A stretch of 64,000 nucleotides of DNA from Rubrivivax gelatinosus (GTDB taxonomy: Bacteria > Pseudomonadota > Gammaproteobacteria > Burkholderiales > Burkholderiaceae_C): the NCBI RefSeq assembly GCF_004340905.1, contig NZ_SLXD01000003.1, positions 248,001-312,000 of the forward strand, in the 5' to 3' direction. Below, piece by piece: positions 18,428 to 26,937 of the stretch. The notes below the pieces were generated by a model, which saw only the letters and a program-made list of their open reading frames with translations, ran no database searches and had not been told where the DNA came from. Position numbers and translations under genes: made by a program. Position 1 is the first letter of the stretch. Each line of letters opens with the position of its first letter.

Positions 18428-19158
18428 GCCGGGGGGCTGAACGCTTCGACCGCCTGGACGCGCTGCGCGGCCTGGCCATCGTCTGGATGGCGGCCTACCA
18501 CTTCGTGTTCGACCTGAACCACTTCCGGCTGCTGGATGCGCGCCAGGACTTCTACGGCGATCCGTCCTGGACGCTGCAACGCACGGCCATCGTCAGCCTG
18601 TTCCTGTTCTGCGCCGGGCTCGGCCAGGCCGCGGCACTCGACGCCGGCCAGGGCTGGCCGCGTTTCTGGCGCCGCTGGGCGCAGGTGGCGGGCTGCGCGC
18701 TGCTGGTCAGCGCCGGCTCGGCGACGATGTTCCCGCACAGCTGGATCAGCTTCGGCGTGCTGCACGGCATCGCGCTGATGCTGATCGTCTCGCGCCTGGC
18801 CGCGCCGCTGGGGCGCTGGCTGTGGCCGCTGGGCGCGGTGGCCGTCGTGCTGCCCTTCGTCTGGCAGCACCCGTTCTTCGACACACGCTGGGCGAACTGG
18901 GTCGGCCTGGTGACGCACAAGCCGGTCACCGAGGACTACGTGCCGCTGCTGCCCTGGCTGGGCGTGATGCTCTGGGGGCTGGCGGCCGGGCAGTGGGCGC
19001 TGGAAAGGCGGCGCGGCTGGCTGACCGGCGTGCTGCCGCGCGCCCTGGCGCCGCTGGCGCTGCTGGGGCGCTGGTCGCTGTCGTTCTACATGGTCCACCA
19101 GCCGGTGTTCATCGGCACGCTGACGGCGCTGCTGTCGCTGGGGCTGATCGGGCGCTGA
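18424..19158 (+). CDS. DUF1624/heparan-alpha-glucosaminide acetyltransferase-like membrane protein
   Basis: A 244-residue polytopic membrane protein with about seven hydrophobic segments. The opening RFDRLDALRGLAIVWMAAYHFVFDL, with its conserved RLDxLRG and a His in the first helix, is the hallmark of the DUF1624/YeiB/acyltransferase-3-like families that move acyl groups across membranes. A late LSFYMVHQPVFIG segment also fits. Its start lies inside the stop codon of the RES toxin gene (ATGA), so it is translated from the same mRNA as the toxin-antitoxin pair. That association is unusual and its meaning is unknown. Substrate cannot be assigned. Confidence 0.83.
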   Translation: MSRGAERFDRLDALRGLAIVWMAAYHFVFDLNHFRLLDARQDFYGDPSWTLQRTAIVSLFLFCAGLGQAAALDAGQGWPRFWRRWAQVAGCALLVSAGSATMFPHSWISFGVLHGIALMLIVSRLAAPLGRWLWPLGAVAVVLPFVWQHPFFDTRWANWVGLVTHKPVTEDYVPLLPWLGVMLWGLAAGQWALERRRGWLTGVLPRALAPLALLGRWSLSFYMVHQPVFIGTLTALLSLGLIGR

Positions 19159-19237
19159 TCGGTGCGCCGTCCGGGCGGCTACGATGCGCGCCTTCGTCCC
19201 GCCGCCCCTGCGGCGGGCGCAATTCCAGGTGAACCCC

Positions 19238-19972
19238 GTGAGCAACAAGGTCCTGTTCGGCTTCCATGCCGTGACGGTGCGGCTGAAGACCGCGCCGCAG
19301 TCGGTCAAGGAGATCCACGTCGACGCGACGCGCCGCGACGCGCGCATGCGCCAGTTCGTCGAGCGGGCCGAGGCCGCCGGCGCGAAGCTGGTCGACAGCG
19401 ACGGCGATCGCCTGACCCAACTCGCCGGCAGCGGCCGCCACCAGGGTGTGGTGGCGCGCGTGACGCCGCTGGCGCCCACGCATTCGCTGGACGACGCGCT
19501 CGACGCCGCCGCCGGCGCGCCGCTGGTGCTGGTGCTCGACGGCGTCACCGACCCGCACAACCTCGGCGCCTGCCTGCGCGTGGCCGACGGCGCCGGCGCC
19601 TGCGCCCTCGTCGCGCCCAAGGACCACGCGGTCGGCCTGAACGCGACGGTGGCCAAGGTCGCCAGCGGCGCCGCCGAGACCGTGCCCTACCTGATGGTGA
19701 CCAACCTCGCGCGTTCGCTGGGCGAGATGAAGGAGCGCGACATCCGCGTCATCGGCACCTCGGACGACGCGACGAAGACGATCTACGACGTCGACCTGAG
19801 CGGCCCGGTGGCGCTGGTGCTCGGCGCCGAGGGCCACGGCATGCGCCAGCTCACGCGCAAGACCTGCGACGAGCTGGTGCGCATCCCGATGCAGGGTGCG
19901 GTCGAGAGCCTGAACGTCTCGGTCGCCGCCGGCATCTGCCTGTACGAGGCACTGCGCCAGCGCTCGCGCTGA
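19238..19972 (+). CDS. rlmB: 23S rRNA (guanosine-2251-2'-O)-methyltransferase RlmB
   Basis: A 244-residue SpoU/TrmH-class methyltransferase that would modify G2251 in the peptidyl-transferase P loop. The N-terminal substrate-binding domain (SNKVLFGFHAV ... SGRHQGVVARV) is followed by the knotted SPOUT domain with its three motifs: LDGVTDPHNLGACLRVADGAG, LVLGAEGHGMRQL, and MQGAVESLNVSVAAGICLYEA. GTG at 19238 is chosen because homology starts there and an AGG lies eight bases before it. The 5' region contains a perfect hairpin CCCGCCGC/GCGGCGGG (19198-19217) and a TACGAT box at 19180. Confidence 0.95.
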   Translation: MSNKVLFGFHAVTVRLKTAPQSVKEIHVDATRRDARMRQFVERAEAAGAKLVDSDGDRLTQLAGSGRHQGVVARVTPLAPTHSLDDALDAAAGAPLVLVLDGVTDPHNLGACLRVADGAGACALVAPKDHAVGLNATVAKVASGAAETVPYLMVTNLARSLGEMKERDIRVIGTSDDATKTIYDVDLSGPVALVLGAEGHGMRQLTRKTCDELVRIPMQGAVESLNVSVAAGICLYEALRQRSR

Positions 19973-20050
19973 GGCGGCGCCGATCTGCCGCAAGGCCGCG
20001 CCGGTGGCCACTGGCTACACTGGCGGGATCACCGAATTCCGAGTTTCAAC

Positions 20051-20677
20051 ATGCCTGTCATCGAAGTCCGCCACCCGCTGGTGCGCCACAAGGTCGGCCT
20101 GCTGCGCGAGAAAGACATCTCGACGAAGAAGTTCCGCGAGCTGACCAACGAGATCGCGCGCCTGCTGGCCTACGAGGCGACGGCCGACTTCCCGCTGGAG
20201 CCGATCCAGATCGACTGCTGGAGCGGCCCGGCGACGATCGAGCAGATCGCGGGCCGCAAGGTCACCGTGGTGCCGATCCTGCGCGCCGGCATCGGCATGC
20301 TCGATGGCGTGCTCGACATGGTGCCCAACGCCAAGGTCAGCGTCGTCGGCCTGTCGCGCAACCACGAGACGCTGCAGCCCGAGCACTACTTCGAGCGTTT
20401 CGTCGGCCATCTGGACGAGCGCACCGCGCTGATCGTCGACCCGATGCTGGCCACGGCCGGCTCGATGATCGCGACGATCGACCTGCTCAAGCGCCGCGGC
20501 TGCAACGACATCCGCGCGCTGGTGCTGGTGGCGGCACCCGAGGGCATCAAGGCGCTGAACGCCGCGCATCCGGACGTGCGCTGCTGGACGGCGGCCATCG
20601 ACAGCCACCTCGACGAGAACGGTTACATCATCCCCGGCCTGGGCGACGCGGGCGACAAGATCTTTGGCACGAAGTAG
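20051..20677 (+). CDS. upp: Uracil phosphoribosyltransferase
   Basis: This enzyme salvages uracil by joining it to PRPP to give UMP. The 208-residue product has the standard length. Key sites are visible: [19 protein letters not shown], the PRPP loop [15 protein letters not shown] (family VDPMLATGGS, here with Ala-Gly), and the C-terminal uracil-binding [12 protein letters not shown]. It stands alone between rlmB and a repeat-filled gap. A TACACT hexamer 30 bases before the ATG may be its -10 box. Confidence 0.97.
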   Translation: MPVIEVRHPLVRHKVGLLREKDISTKKFRELTNEIARLLAYEATADFPLEPIQIDCWSGPATIEQIAGRKVTVVPILRAGIGMLDGVLDMVPNAKVSVVGLSRNHETLQPEHYFERFVGHLDERTALIVDPMLATAGSMIATIDLLKRRGCNDIRALVLVAAPEGIKALNAAHPDVRCWTAAIDSHLDENGYIIPGLGDAGDKIFGTK

Positions 20678-20716
20678 GAGCCCCGGCCGCCTGGCGGCCG
20701 CCCCCCGAGGGGGCAA

Positions 20717-20750
20717 CCTGACCGGACCGGGAGACCCGGATCCGGTCAGG
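20717..20750. repeat. Long GC-rich hairpin downstream of upp
   Basis: Bases 20717-20731 pair with 20735-20750 to form a 15-bp stem (CCTGACCGGA/TCCGGTCAGG outside, CCGGG/CCCGG inside, one bulged A) around an AGA loop. It lies 40 bases after upp and probably helps end transcription or protects the mRNA 3' end. No T-tract follows, so it is not a classical intrinsic terminator. Confidence 0.6.
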
Positions 20751-20773
20751 CGCGTTAACACTGCCGCTCCCCC

Positions 20774-20919
20774 TGACCGCCTTCGGCGGTCTGTCCCCGA
20801 GGGGAAGGCGGGCTTGCTGTGCGCTTCTCCTGACCGCCTGCGGCGGTCTGTCCCCGAGGGGAAGGCGGGCTTGCTGTGCGCTTCCCCTGACCGCCTGCGG
20901 CGGTCTGTCCCCGCGGGGA
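20774..20919. repeat. Tandem 57-base repeat, 2.5 copies
   Basis: Units start at 20774, 20831 and 20888. The first two are 57 bases each and differ at two positions; the third is partial. Each unit contains the hairpin GACCGCC-TGC-GGCGGTC and a CCCCGAGGGG palindrome. The array lies between the convergent genes upp and the 2-hydroxyacid dehydrogenase. 57 is a multiple of three and one frame stays open across the array, but it lacks a ribosome site and family resemblance, so coding is unlikely. Confidence 0.8.
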
Positions 20920-20941
20920 CGAAGGCGTCACGTTGTCTGGC

Positions 20942-21949
20942 TTACCGGAGCACCTTCAGGGCGTCCGGGTTGACGATGTTCGTCGGGTTGTTGTTGACGA
21001 AGTTGATGACGTTGTCGAACGCGGCGCCGAAGTAGGTTTCGTAGCTGTCCTGCTCGACGTAGCCGATGTGCGGGGTGCACACGGCGTTCTCCAGGCGCAG
21101 CAGCGGGTGGCCCTGGAGGATGGGTTCGCTCTCGAAGACGTCGACGGCGGCCATGCCGGGGCGGCCCTTGTTCAGGGCCGACACGAGCGCGTTCTCCTCG
21201 ACGATCTCGGCGCGCGAGGTGTTGACGAACAGCGCCGTCGGCTTCATGCGTGCCAGGTCGTCGAGCTTGACCATGCCGCGTGTCGTCTCGCCCAGGCGCA
21301 GGTGCATGCTGATCACGTCGCACTGCTCGAAGAAGGCGTCACGGCTCGGCGCGGACTGGTGGCCGTCGGCCCCGGCGTGGGCGCGCGACTCCTCGCTGCC
21401 CCAGACCATGACGTTCATGCCGAAGGCGCGGCCGTAGCCGGCGACCATGCGGCCGATGCGGCCGTAGCCCCAGATGCCCAGCGTCTTGCCGTGCAGCACC
21501 ATGCCGATGCCGAAGTTCGGCGGCATCGACGCCGACTTCAGCCCCGACTGCTGCCACGCGCCGTGCTTGAGGTTGCCGATGTACTGCGGCAGCCGGCGCA
21601 TCGAGGCCATGATCAGCGCCCAGGTCAGCTCGGCCGGCGCCACCGGCGAGCCCACGCCCTCGGCCACGGCGATGCCCAGCCGCGTGCAGGCGGCGACGTC
21701 GATGTGCGGGCCCACGCGCCCGGTCTGGGCGATCAGCTTGAGCCGCGGCAGCTTCTCCAGCAGCGCGCGCGGGAAGTGCGTGCGCTCGCGGATCAGCACC
21801 AGCACGTCGGCGTCGCGCAGCCGCACCGAGAGCTGGCCGATGCCCTTGACCGTGTTGGTGAACACCTTCGCGTTCAGCGGCTCGAGCCGGGTCGCGCAGC
21901 GGAGCTTGCGGACCGCGTCCTGGTAGTCGTCGAGGATGATGATGTTCAT
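20942..21949 (-). CDS. D-2-hydroxyacid dehydrogenase family protein
   Basis: A 335-residue NAD(P)-dependent dehydrogenase of the D-isomer-specific family (phosphoglycerate and hydroxypyruvate reductase relatives). The Rossmann motif is GIWGYGRIGRMVAGYG (GxGxxG near residue 160). The catalytic trio is present: Arg in NTSRAEIV, Glu in FESEPI, and His in CTPHIGYVEQ. It lacks the ACT domain of long SerA enzymes. The substrate cannot be decided from the sequence. ATG at 21949 begins MNIIILDDYQDAV, the usual opening of this subgroup. Confidence 0.9.
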   Translation of the reverse strand: MNIIILDDYQDAVRKLRCATRLEPLNAKVFTNTVKGIGQLSVRLRDADVLVLIRERTHFPRALLEKLPRLKLIAQTGRVGPHIDVAACTRLGIAVAEGVGSPVAPAELTWALIMASMRRLPQYIGNLKHGAWQQSGLKSASMPPNFGIGMVLHGKTLGIWGYGRIGRMVAGYGRAFGMNVMVWGSEESRAHAGADGHQSAPSRDAFFEQCDVISMHLRLGETTRGMVKLDDLARMKPTALFVNTSRAEIVEENALVSALNKGRPGMAAVDVFESEPILQGHPLLRLENAVCTPHIGYVEQDSYETYFGAAFDNVINFVNNNPTNIVNPDALKVLR

Positions 21950-22024
21950 GGGCGTATGGCCGCATTGTCGCGGCGCGCGGCGCCCAAGGCCGTGCCCGGC
22001 CGGGGGATGCCGGGCGCCGCCCGC

Positions 22025-23659
22025 TCAGCGCAGCTTCTTCGTCGAGACCTTGGCCTTGGCCTTGGGCGCAGGCGCCTTGGTCGCCGTGGCCTTGCCCTTG
22101 GCGGCCTTGGCCACCGGCCGCTTGGACGCCGCCGGCCTGGCGCTGCGCGCCGGGCCCGAGGCGACCATCACGACGATCTTCTGCCCGGGCTTGAAGCTCG
22201 CCCGCGTGCCGACGCCGTTCCATTGGGCCACCTGCGAGGCGCTGACCTTGTAGCGCCTGGCGATCGTCGCGACGGTGTCGCCGCGGCCGGCCTTGAGCGT
22301 CAGCCTGCGCATCGGCCGGGCCTCGGGTGCGAGCACCATCATCGCGTTCTCGGCGACGTGTTCGTCGACGTCGCGGGTGGCATGCGCGGCACGCAGCACC
22401 AGCAGCGTCGAGCCGACCTTGACCAGCATGCGCGGCGGGATGCGGTTGATCTCGCGCAGCTGCGCCTCGGGCATGCCCACCTGACGCGCGGCCTCGGCAG
22501 GCTTGAGCGTGCGCGGCGCCACCCAGGCCGTCCACGACGCCAGCGGGCCGCGGTGCTCCTTCAGCCGCTGCACGAACTCGTTGGCGTTGTCGTAGGGCAG
22601 CAGCACACGCGGCGTGGCCGCGGCCAGGATCACCGGCTTGTTCATCTGCGGGTTCAGCGCCTGGAACTCCTCCAGGCTCAGGCCCGCCAGGCGCGCGGCG
22701 AGCGCGACGTCGATGTCGCGGTCGATCGGCACGCTGAGGAAGAACGGGTGGTTCTCCAGCGCCGGCAGCGAGATCGAGAAGGCCTCGGGCTGCGAGATCA
22801 GGTTCTTGACCGCCTGCAGCTTGGGCACGTAGTTGCGTGTCTCGGCCGGCATGCGCAGCGAGGCGTAGTCGGTCGGCAGCCCGGCCTTCATGTTGCGCGC
22901 GATCGCCCGCTGCACGTTGCCCTGGCCCCAGTTGTAGGCCGCCAGCGCCAGGTGCCAGTCGCCGAACTGGCTGTACAGGCGCTGCAGGTAGTCGAGCGCG
23001 GCACGCGTGGACGCCAGCACGTCGCGGCGGTCGTCGCGAAACAGGTTCTGCTTGAGTTCGAAGTCGCGCCCGGTCATCGGCATGAACTGCCACATGCCCG
23101 CCGCACGTGCACTGGACAGCGCCTGCGGATTGAAGGCGCTCTCGATGAAAGGCAGCAGCGCGAGCTCGGTCGGCAGGCCGCGGCGCTCGACCTCCTCGAT
23201 GACGTGGAACAGGTAGCGGCCACCACGCTCGGTCATGCGCGCCACGTACTCGGGCCGGGTGGCATACCACTGTTCCCACTTGTGCACGTAGTCGTCGTCG
23301 AGCTCGGCCATCGAGAAGCCGGTGCGCACGCGGGCCCAGAGGTCGACGTCGGCGGCCGCGGCGACATCGGCGCGCGTCGCGTCGGCGGCGGTCGCGGGCT
23401 CGGCTTCCAGCGGCGGGGCCGGCACCAGCTCGGGCCGCGAGGCGCCGTCGCGGGAGAGGATCAGTGCACCGGGTGTCGGGCCGTCGGCAGGGCGCGGGCC
23501 GGCGGCAGGCGCCGAGTCCGGCTTGGCGGAGATCGCCGCCGTCGGCTCGCCGCCGGCAGCCGGTGAGATCGGCGTGCCGGCGCAGCCGGCCAGAAAAGCC
23601 GCCAGCGTGGCGGCTGCCAGGGCGCCGAAGCGCCTCGGCGAAGGCGTCGGGGGAGTCAT
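22025..23659 (-). CDS. mltD: Membrane-bound lytic murein transglycosylase D-like lipoprotein
   Basis: A 544-residue peptidoglycan lytic transglycosylase. A lipoprotein signal ends at the lipobox LAGC (Cys26), followed by an Ala/Pro-rich tether. The SLT domain carries the catalytic Glu173 in LLPFIESAFNPQA and the family segments AGMWQFMPMTGRDF and ALAAYNWGQGNV. Two LysM-like repeats follow (around residues 360-405 and 425-475, the second TLKAGRGDTVATIARRYKV), which bind glycan. The tail is a Lys/Ala-rich basic stretch, a likely electrostatic anchor. The start overlaps the gloB stop by four bases; mltD next to gloB is also the E. coli order. Confidence 0.92.
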   Translation of the reverse strand: MTPPTPSPRRFGALAAATLAAFLAGCAGTPISPAAGGEPTAAISAKPDSAPAAGPRPADGPTPGALILSRDGASRPELVPAPPLEAEPATAADATRADVAAAADVDLWARVRTGFSMAELDDDYVHKWEQWYATRPEYVARMTERGGRYLFHVIEEVERRGLPTELALLPFIESAFNPQALSSARAAGMWQFMPMTGRDFELKQNLFRDDRRDVLASTRAALDYLQRLYSQFGDWHLALAAYNWGQGNVQRAIARNMKAGLPTDYASLRMPAETRNYVPKLQAVKNLISQPEAFSISLPALENHPFFLSVPIDRDIDVALAARLAGLSLEEFQALNPQMNKPVILAAATPRVLLPYDNANEFVQRLKEHRGPLASWTAWVAPRTLKPAEAARQVGMPEAQLREINRIPPRMLVKVGSTLLVLRAAHATRDVDEHVAENAMMVLAPEARPMRRLTLKAGRGDTVATIARRYKVSASQVAQWNGVGTRASFKPGQKIVVMVASGPARSARPAASKRPVAKAAKGKATATKAPAPKAKAKVSTKKLR

Positions 23660-24426
23660 CGGTATCGGTTCTTCCAGTCTCGCAGGGCGGCGAAAACGTC
23701 GACTTCTTGCGGGGAGGCGGCGCCCTGCGCCTGCGCGGCCGCCACGACGGCGGCCACGCGGCAACGCAGGAACGGATTGATTTCGCGCTCGGTGGCCAGC
23801 ACCGCGGGCAGTGTGAGCCGGCCCGCCGCGCGACGGGCCTGACACAGCGCAGTGTAGGCCGCGATCGTCTCGTTGCCGGGTTCTACCGCCGCGGCGAAGG
23901 CCAGGTTGGAGAGCGTGTACTCGTGTGCGCAGCACACGCGGGTGTCCTCGGGCAGTGCGGCCAGCCGGGCCAGCGAGGCGGCCATCTGCGCCGGCGTGCC
24001 CTCGAACAGGCGGCCGCAGCCGGCCGAGAACAGCGTGTCGCCGCAGAACAGCAGCGGTTCGCGCCCGGCGTCGCGCTCGAAGAAGGCGACGTGGCCGGCC
24101 GTATGGCCCGGCACGTCGATCACCTCGAAAGCGTGGCCGAACAGCTCGATGCGGTCGCCGTCCGCCACGGGCACGAAGGGGGTGGGGATGGGCTCCCGGG
24201 CGGGCCCCCACACGGGGCCCTGCAGCCGGGACCGAAGGGCGGCAATGCCGCCGACATGGTCCCCGTGGTGGTGCGTCACTAGAATCGCGCCGAGGCGCAA
24301 GCCGCGGGCGTCGAGTTCGGCGGCCACCGGCGTCGCGTCCCCCGGATCGACCACCGCGGCGTCGCGGCCGTCGTGCAGCATCCAGATGACGTTGTCGGCA
24401 AGGGCGGGGATGGCGACCAGATTCAT
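23656..24426 (-). CDS. gloB: Hydroxyacylglutathione hydrolase (glyoxalase II)
   Basis: This enzyme hydrolyses S-lactoylglutathione, the second step of methylglyoxal detoxification. The 256-residue protein has the metallo-beta-lactamase signature THHHGDHVGG (His52, His54, Asp56, His57), the bridging-metal segments VPGHTAGHVAFF and FCGDTLFSAGCGRLFEG, and the glyoxalase II C-terminal helical domain with CCAHEYTLSNLAFA. The start codon abuts the divergent yafS-like start directly (CATATG). A perfect TATAAT on the minus strand inside that neighbour's first codons is its likely -10 box. Confidence 0.96.
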   Translation of the reverse strand: MNLVAIPALADNVIWMLHDGRDAAVVDPGDATPVAAELDARGLRLGAILVTHHHGDHVGGIAALRSRLQGPVWGPAREPIPTPFVPVADGDRIELFGHAFEVIDVPGHTAGHVAFFERDAGREPLLFCGDTLFSAGCGRLFEGTPAQMAASLARLAALPEDTRVCCAHEYTLSNLAFAAAVEPGNETIAAYTALCQARRAAGRLTLPAVLATEREINPFLRCRVAAVVAAAQAQGAASPQEVDVFAALRDWKNRYR

Positions 24427-25257
24427 ATGACGCGCGACCAGTCGATTATAGAGTTGGGGGTCTGGCTCCGATCCCCGGCCGGCCGCTATCTGCTGGAGTG
24501 GGAGCAGGACCGCCTGGATCACGCGGTGACCGATGCTTTCGGTTTTCACGCGTTGCAACTGGGCATGCCCGAGATCCAGGGCCTGCGTGCCAACCGCATG
24601 CCGCACCGCTGGGTCGCCTGCGGCTCGCTGGTGCCACCCGAGAGCATCGAACTGCCACCGCCGCGTGACGTGCTGATCACCACGCGCCCGGCGCCGGTGT
24701 CGCTGTACTGCGAGTTCGACGCGCTGCCGTTCCCCCAGCACAGCGTCGACCTGGTCGTGCTGCCGCACGCGCTGGAGCTGGCCGCCGACCCGCATCAGCT
24801 GCTGCGCGAGGTCGAGCGCATCCTCGTGCCCGAGGGCCGCGTCGTGATCTCCGGGCTCAATCCGGCGAGCCTGTGGGCGCTGCGCCAGCGCGCCGGCAAC
24901 GCGCGTCGCGGCATCGGCCTGGGCCGCGGCAGGCCCACCTATCTGCCGCGGGCCGGCGAGTTCATCGGCTACTGGCGGCTGCGCGACTGGCTGCGGCTGC
25001 TGGGTTTTCACATCGAGAGCGGGCGCTTCGGCTGCTACCGCCCGCCGCTGTCGTCCGAGCGCTGGCTCCAGCGTTTCGACTGGATGGACCCGGTGGGCGA
25101 CCGCTGGTGGCCGGTGCTGGGCGCGGCCTATTTCCTGGTGGCCGTCAAACGCGTGCGTGGCATGCGCCTGGTCGGCCTGTTGAAGAACGAACGCCGCCGC
25201 GTCAAGGCGGCGACGGCCGCGGTCGCGAACCGTGAGCCGGTGGAAGCGGACATCTGA
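24427..25257 (+). CDS. YafS-like class I SAM-dependent methyltransferase
   Basis: A 276-residue methyltransferase-domain protein. The fold is recognisable from CEFDALPFPQHSVDLVVLPHALELAADPHQLLREVERILVPEGRVVISGLNPASLW, which covers motifs II to post-II (split here only for reference: DLVVLPHALEL and LREVERILVPEGRVVI). Motif I is weak (ITTRPAPVSLYCEFD rather than VLDxGxGxG), a trait of this group. Position between gloB and rnhA is that of E. coli yafS, whose substrate is unknown. ATG at 24427 is taken because an upstream ATG would run into gloB. The stop is directly followed by the rnhA ATG. Confidence 0.85.
   Translation: MTRDQSIIELGVWLRSPAGRYLLEWEQDRLDHAVTDAFGFHALQLGMPEIQGLRANRMPHRWVACGSLVPPESIELPPPRDVLITTRPAPVSLYCEFDALPFPQHSVDLVVLPHALELAADPHQLLREVERILVPEGRVVISGLNPASLWALRQRAGNARRGIGLGRGRPTYLPRAGEFIGYWRLRDWLRLLGFHIESGRFGCYRPPLSSERWLQRFDWMDPVGDRWWPVLGAAYFLVAVKRVRGMRLVGLLKNERRRVKAATAAVANREPVEADI
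24445..24450 (-). promoter_or_regulatory. Candidate -10 box for gloB inside the divergent gene
   Basis: The minus strand reads TATAAT, 18 bases before the gloB start codon and within codons 7-8 of the yafS-like gene. No good -35 hexamer is visible 16-18 bases further up. The position is forced because the two start codons touch. Confidence 0.4.
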
Positions 25258-25695
25258 ATGAACGAAGTGGTGATCTACACCGACGGTGCCTGCAAGGGCA
25301 ACCCGGGGCCGGGCGGCTGGGGCGCCTGGCTGCGCAGCGGCGAACACGAGAAGGAACTCTGGGGCGGCGAGCCGCTGACGACCAACAACCGCATGGAGCT
25401 GATGGCGGTGATCCAGGCGCTCGCCAGCCTGAAGCGGCGCTGCAAGGTCGCGATCTACACCGACAGCGAGTACGTGCGCAACGGCATCACGAGCTGGATC
25501 CACGGCTGGAAGCAGCGTGGCTGGCGCACCGCCGACAAGAAGCCGGTGAAGAACGCCGAGCTCTGGCAGCAGCTGGAGGCGCTGGCCTCCTCGCACGACA
25601 CGTCCTGGCACTGGGTGAAGGGCCACGCCGGCGACCCGGGCAACGAACGTGCCGATGCGCTGGCCAACCGCGGCTGCGAGACGGCGCGGCGCTGA
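25258..25695 (+). CDS. rnhA: Ribonuclease HI
   Basis: RNase HI cuts the RNA strand of RNA-DNA hybrids. The 145-residue protein has the full-length bacterial form with the catalytic carboxylates Asp9 (IYTDGAC), Glu47 (RMELMAV), Asp69 (IYTDSEYV) and Asp133 (ERADALAN), plus His123 in WVKGHAGD. The basic handle region ([16 protein letters not shown]) is present. Its ATG follows the methyltransferase stop with no gap, so translation is probably coupled. The dnaQ gene that often follows in other genomes is absent here. Confidence 0.97.
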   Translation: MNEVVIYTDGACKGNPGPGGWGAWLRSGEHEKELWGGEPLTTNNRMELMAVIQALASLKRRCKVAIYTDSEYVRNGITSWIHGWKQRGWRTADKKPVKNAELWQQLEALASSHDTSWHWVKGHAGDPGNERADALANRGCETARR

Positions 25696-25792
25696 ATGTC
25701 CCGATCCCTGCGGGCGTGAGCGCCCTCCGTAACCGGCTGTCGCAACGAAACGCTACATTCGGCGGTTCGCCTTTCGACGGAGTGCAGGGGTC

Positions 25793-26923
25793 TTGAAGCG
25801 GGTTCACACGATCGTGGCGGTGCTGGGCATCGCGCTGGCCGGAGGTCTTGCCTGGTGGTGGCAGCAGCGCGGGCCCGCGCCGGCGGCCGCCGCGGCGCCG
25901 GCGGGCGCGGCCGCGACGACGGACGTCGCCGCCGTCGAGATCGGCCGCGTGCGCCGCATGCGCCTGGCCGACGAGGCGCAGGCCGTGGGGTCGCTGCGCG
26001 CCGCGCAGACCGTCGTGCTCCGGCCCGAGGTGGCCGGCCGCATCTCCGCCTTCGGCTTTCGCAACGGCGAGCGTGTGCGCCGCGGCCAGCTGCTGGTGCA
26101 GCTCGACGACACGCTGCAGCAGGCCCAGTTGCGCCAGGCGCAGGCCCAGGCGCAGATCGCGCGCACCAACCTCGCGCGCAGCCGCGAGCTGCTGGCCCAG
26201 GGCTTCATCAGCGAGAGCGCGGTCGACCAGAACGCCGCGACGCTGGACGTCGCCGAGGCCCAGGTGGCGCTGGCGCGTGCCGAGGCGCAGCGCATGCGGC
26301 TGGTCGCGCCCTTCGACGGCACGGCCGGCATCCGCCGCGTCGACCTGGGCGGCTTCGTGCAGGCCGGCGCCGACATCGTCACGCTGGACGACCTGTCCTC
26401 GCTGTCGGTGGACTTCACGCTGCCCGAACGTTACCTGCCGCGCCTGGCCGCCGGCCAGGCGGTGGCGCTGGAGCTGGACGCGCTACCCGGCCAGTCCTTC
26501 GTCGGCCGCATCGAGGCGCTGGACACCCAGGTCGAGGCCGAAGGCCGCGCGGTGCTGGTGCGTGCCCGCGTCGCCGACGCCGCCGCGCGCCTGAAGCCCG
26601 GCATGTTCGCGCGGCCGCGCGTCGTCTTCGCGGTGCGCGAGGACGCGATCGTCGTGCCCGAGGAAGCGCTGGTGCCCGAAGGCGGTCGCCAGTACGTCTG
26701 GAAGGTCGTGCAGGCCGACGGCGGCGCGCGCGCCGAACGGATCGAGGCGCGCATCGGCATGCGCCGGCCCGGCGTCGTCGAGCTTCTCGGCGGCGTGGTC
26801 GAAGGTGATGCGGTCGTCACTGCGGGCCATGGCCGGCTGCATGGCGAGCGGCCGGCGGTGCGTGTCGTCGAGCTGCGTTCCGGCGGCGCCGCACCGGCGG
26901 CGGCGGCTTCGGCCGCGGCCTGA
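25793..26923 (+). CDS. RND efflux periplasmic adaptor subunit
   Basis: A 376-residue membrane-fusion (adaptor) protein that would link an inner-membrane RND pump to an outer-membrane channel. It has an N-terminal membrane anchor or signal (IVAVLGIALAGGLAWWW) and a split lipoyl/barrel-sandwich domain (VLRPEVAGRISAFGFRNGERVRRGQLLVQLDD). An alpha-hairpin follows (QLRQAQAQAQIARTNLARSRELLAQGFIS), then RLVAPFDGTAGIRRVDLGGFV and a beta-barrel domain with LKPGMFARPRV. The start is TTG at 25793, with a CGGAG ribosome site ten bases upstream. The pump gene follows after 14 bases. No outer-membrane factor gene is nearby. Confidence 0.92.
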   Translation: MKRVHTIVAVLGIALAGGLAWWWQQRGPAPAAAAAPAGAAATTDVAAVEIGRVRRMRLADEAQAVGSLRAAQTVVLRPEVAGRISAFGFRNGERVRRGQLLVQLDDTLQQAQLRQAQAQAQIARTNLARSRELLAQGFISESAVDQNAATLDVAEAQVALARAEAQRMRLVAPFDGTAGIRRVDLGGFVQAGADIVTLDDLSSLSVDFTLPERYLPRLAAGQAVALELDALPGQSFVGRIEALDTQVEAEGRAVLVRARVADAAARLKPGMFARPRVVFAVREDAIVVPEEALVPEGGRQYVWKVVQADGGARAERIEARIGMRRPGVVELLGGVVEGDAVVTAGHGRLHGERPAVRVVELRSGGAAPAAAASAAA

Positions 26924-26937
26924 CGGAGGGCCGCGCC

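Noticed and set aside
20774..20919. CRISPR array
   Set aside because: Units are directly adjacent with no unique spacers, only 2.5 copies are present, and no cas gene is near.
20664..21035. Open frame encoding a 19-residue repeat across the 57-base array
   Set aside because: The unit length is a multiple of three, which keeps any frame open; there is no start with a ribosome site and the frame runs into the end of a real gene on the other strand.
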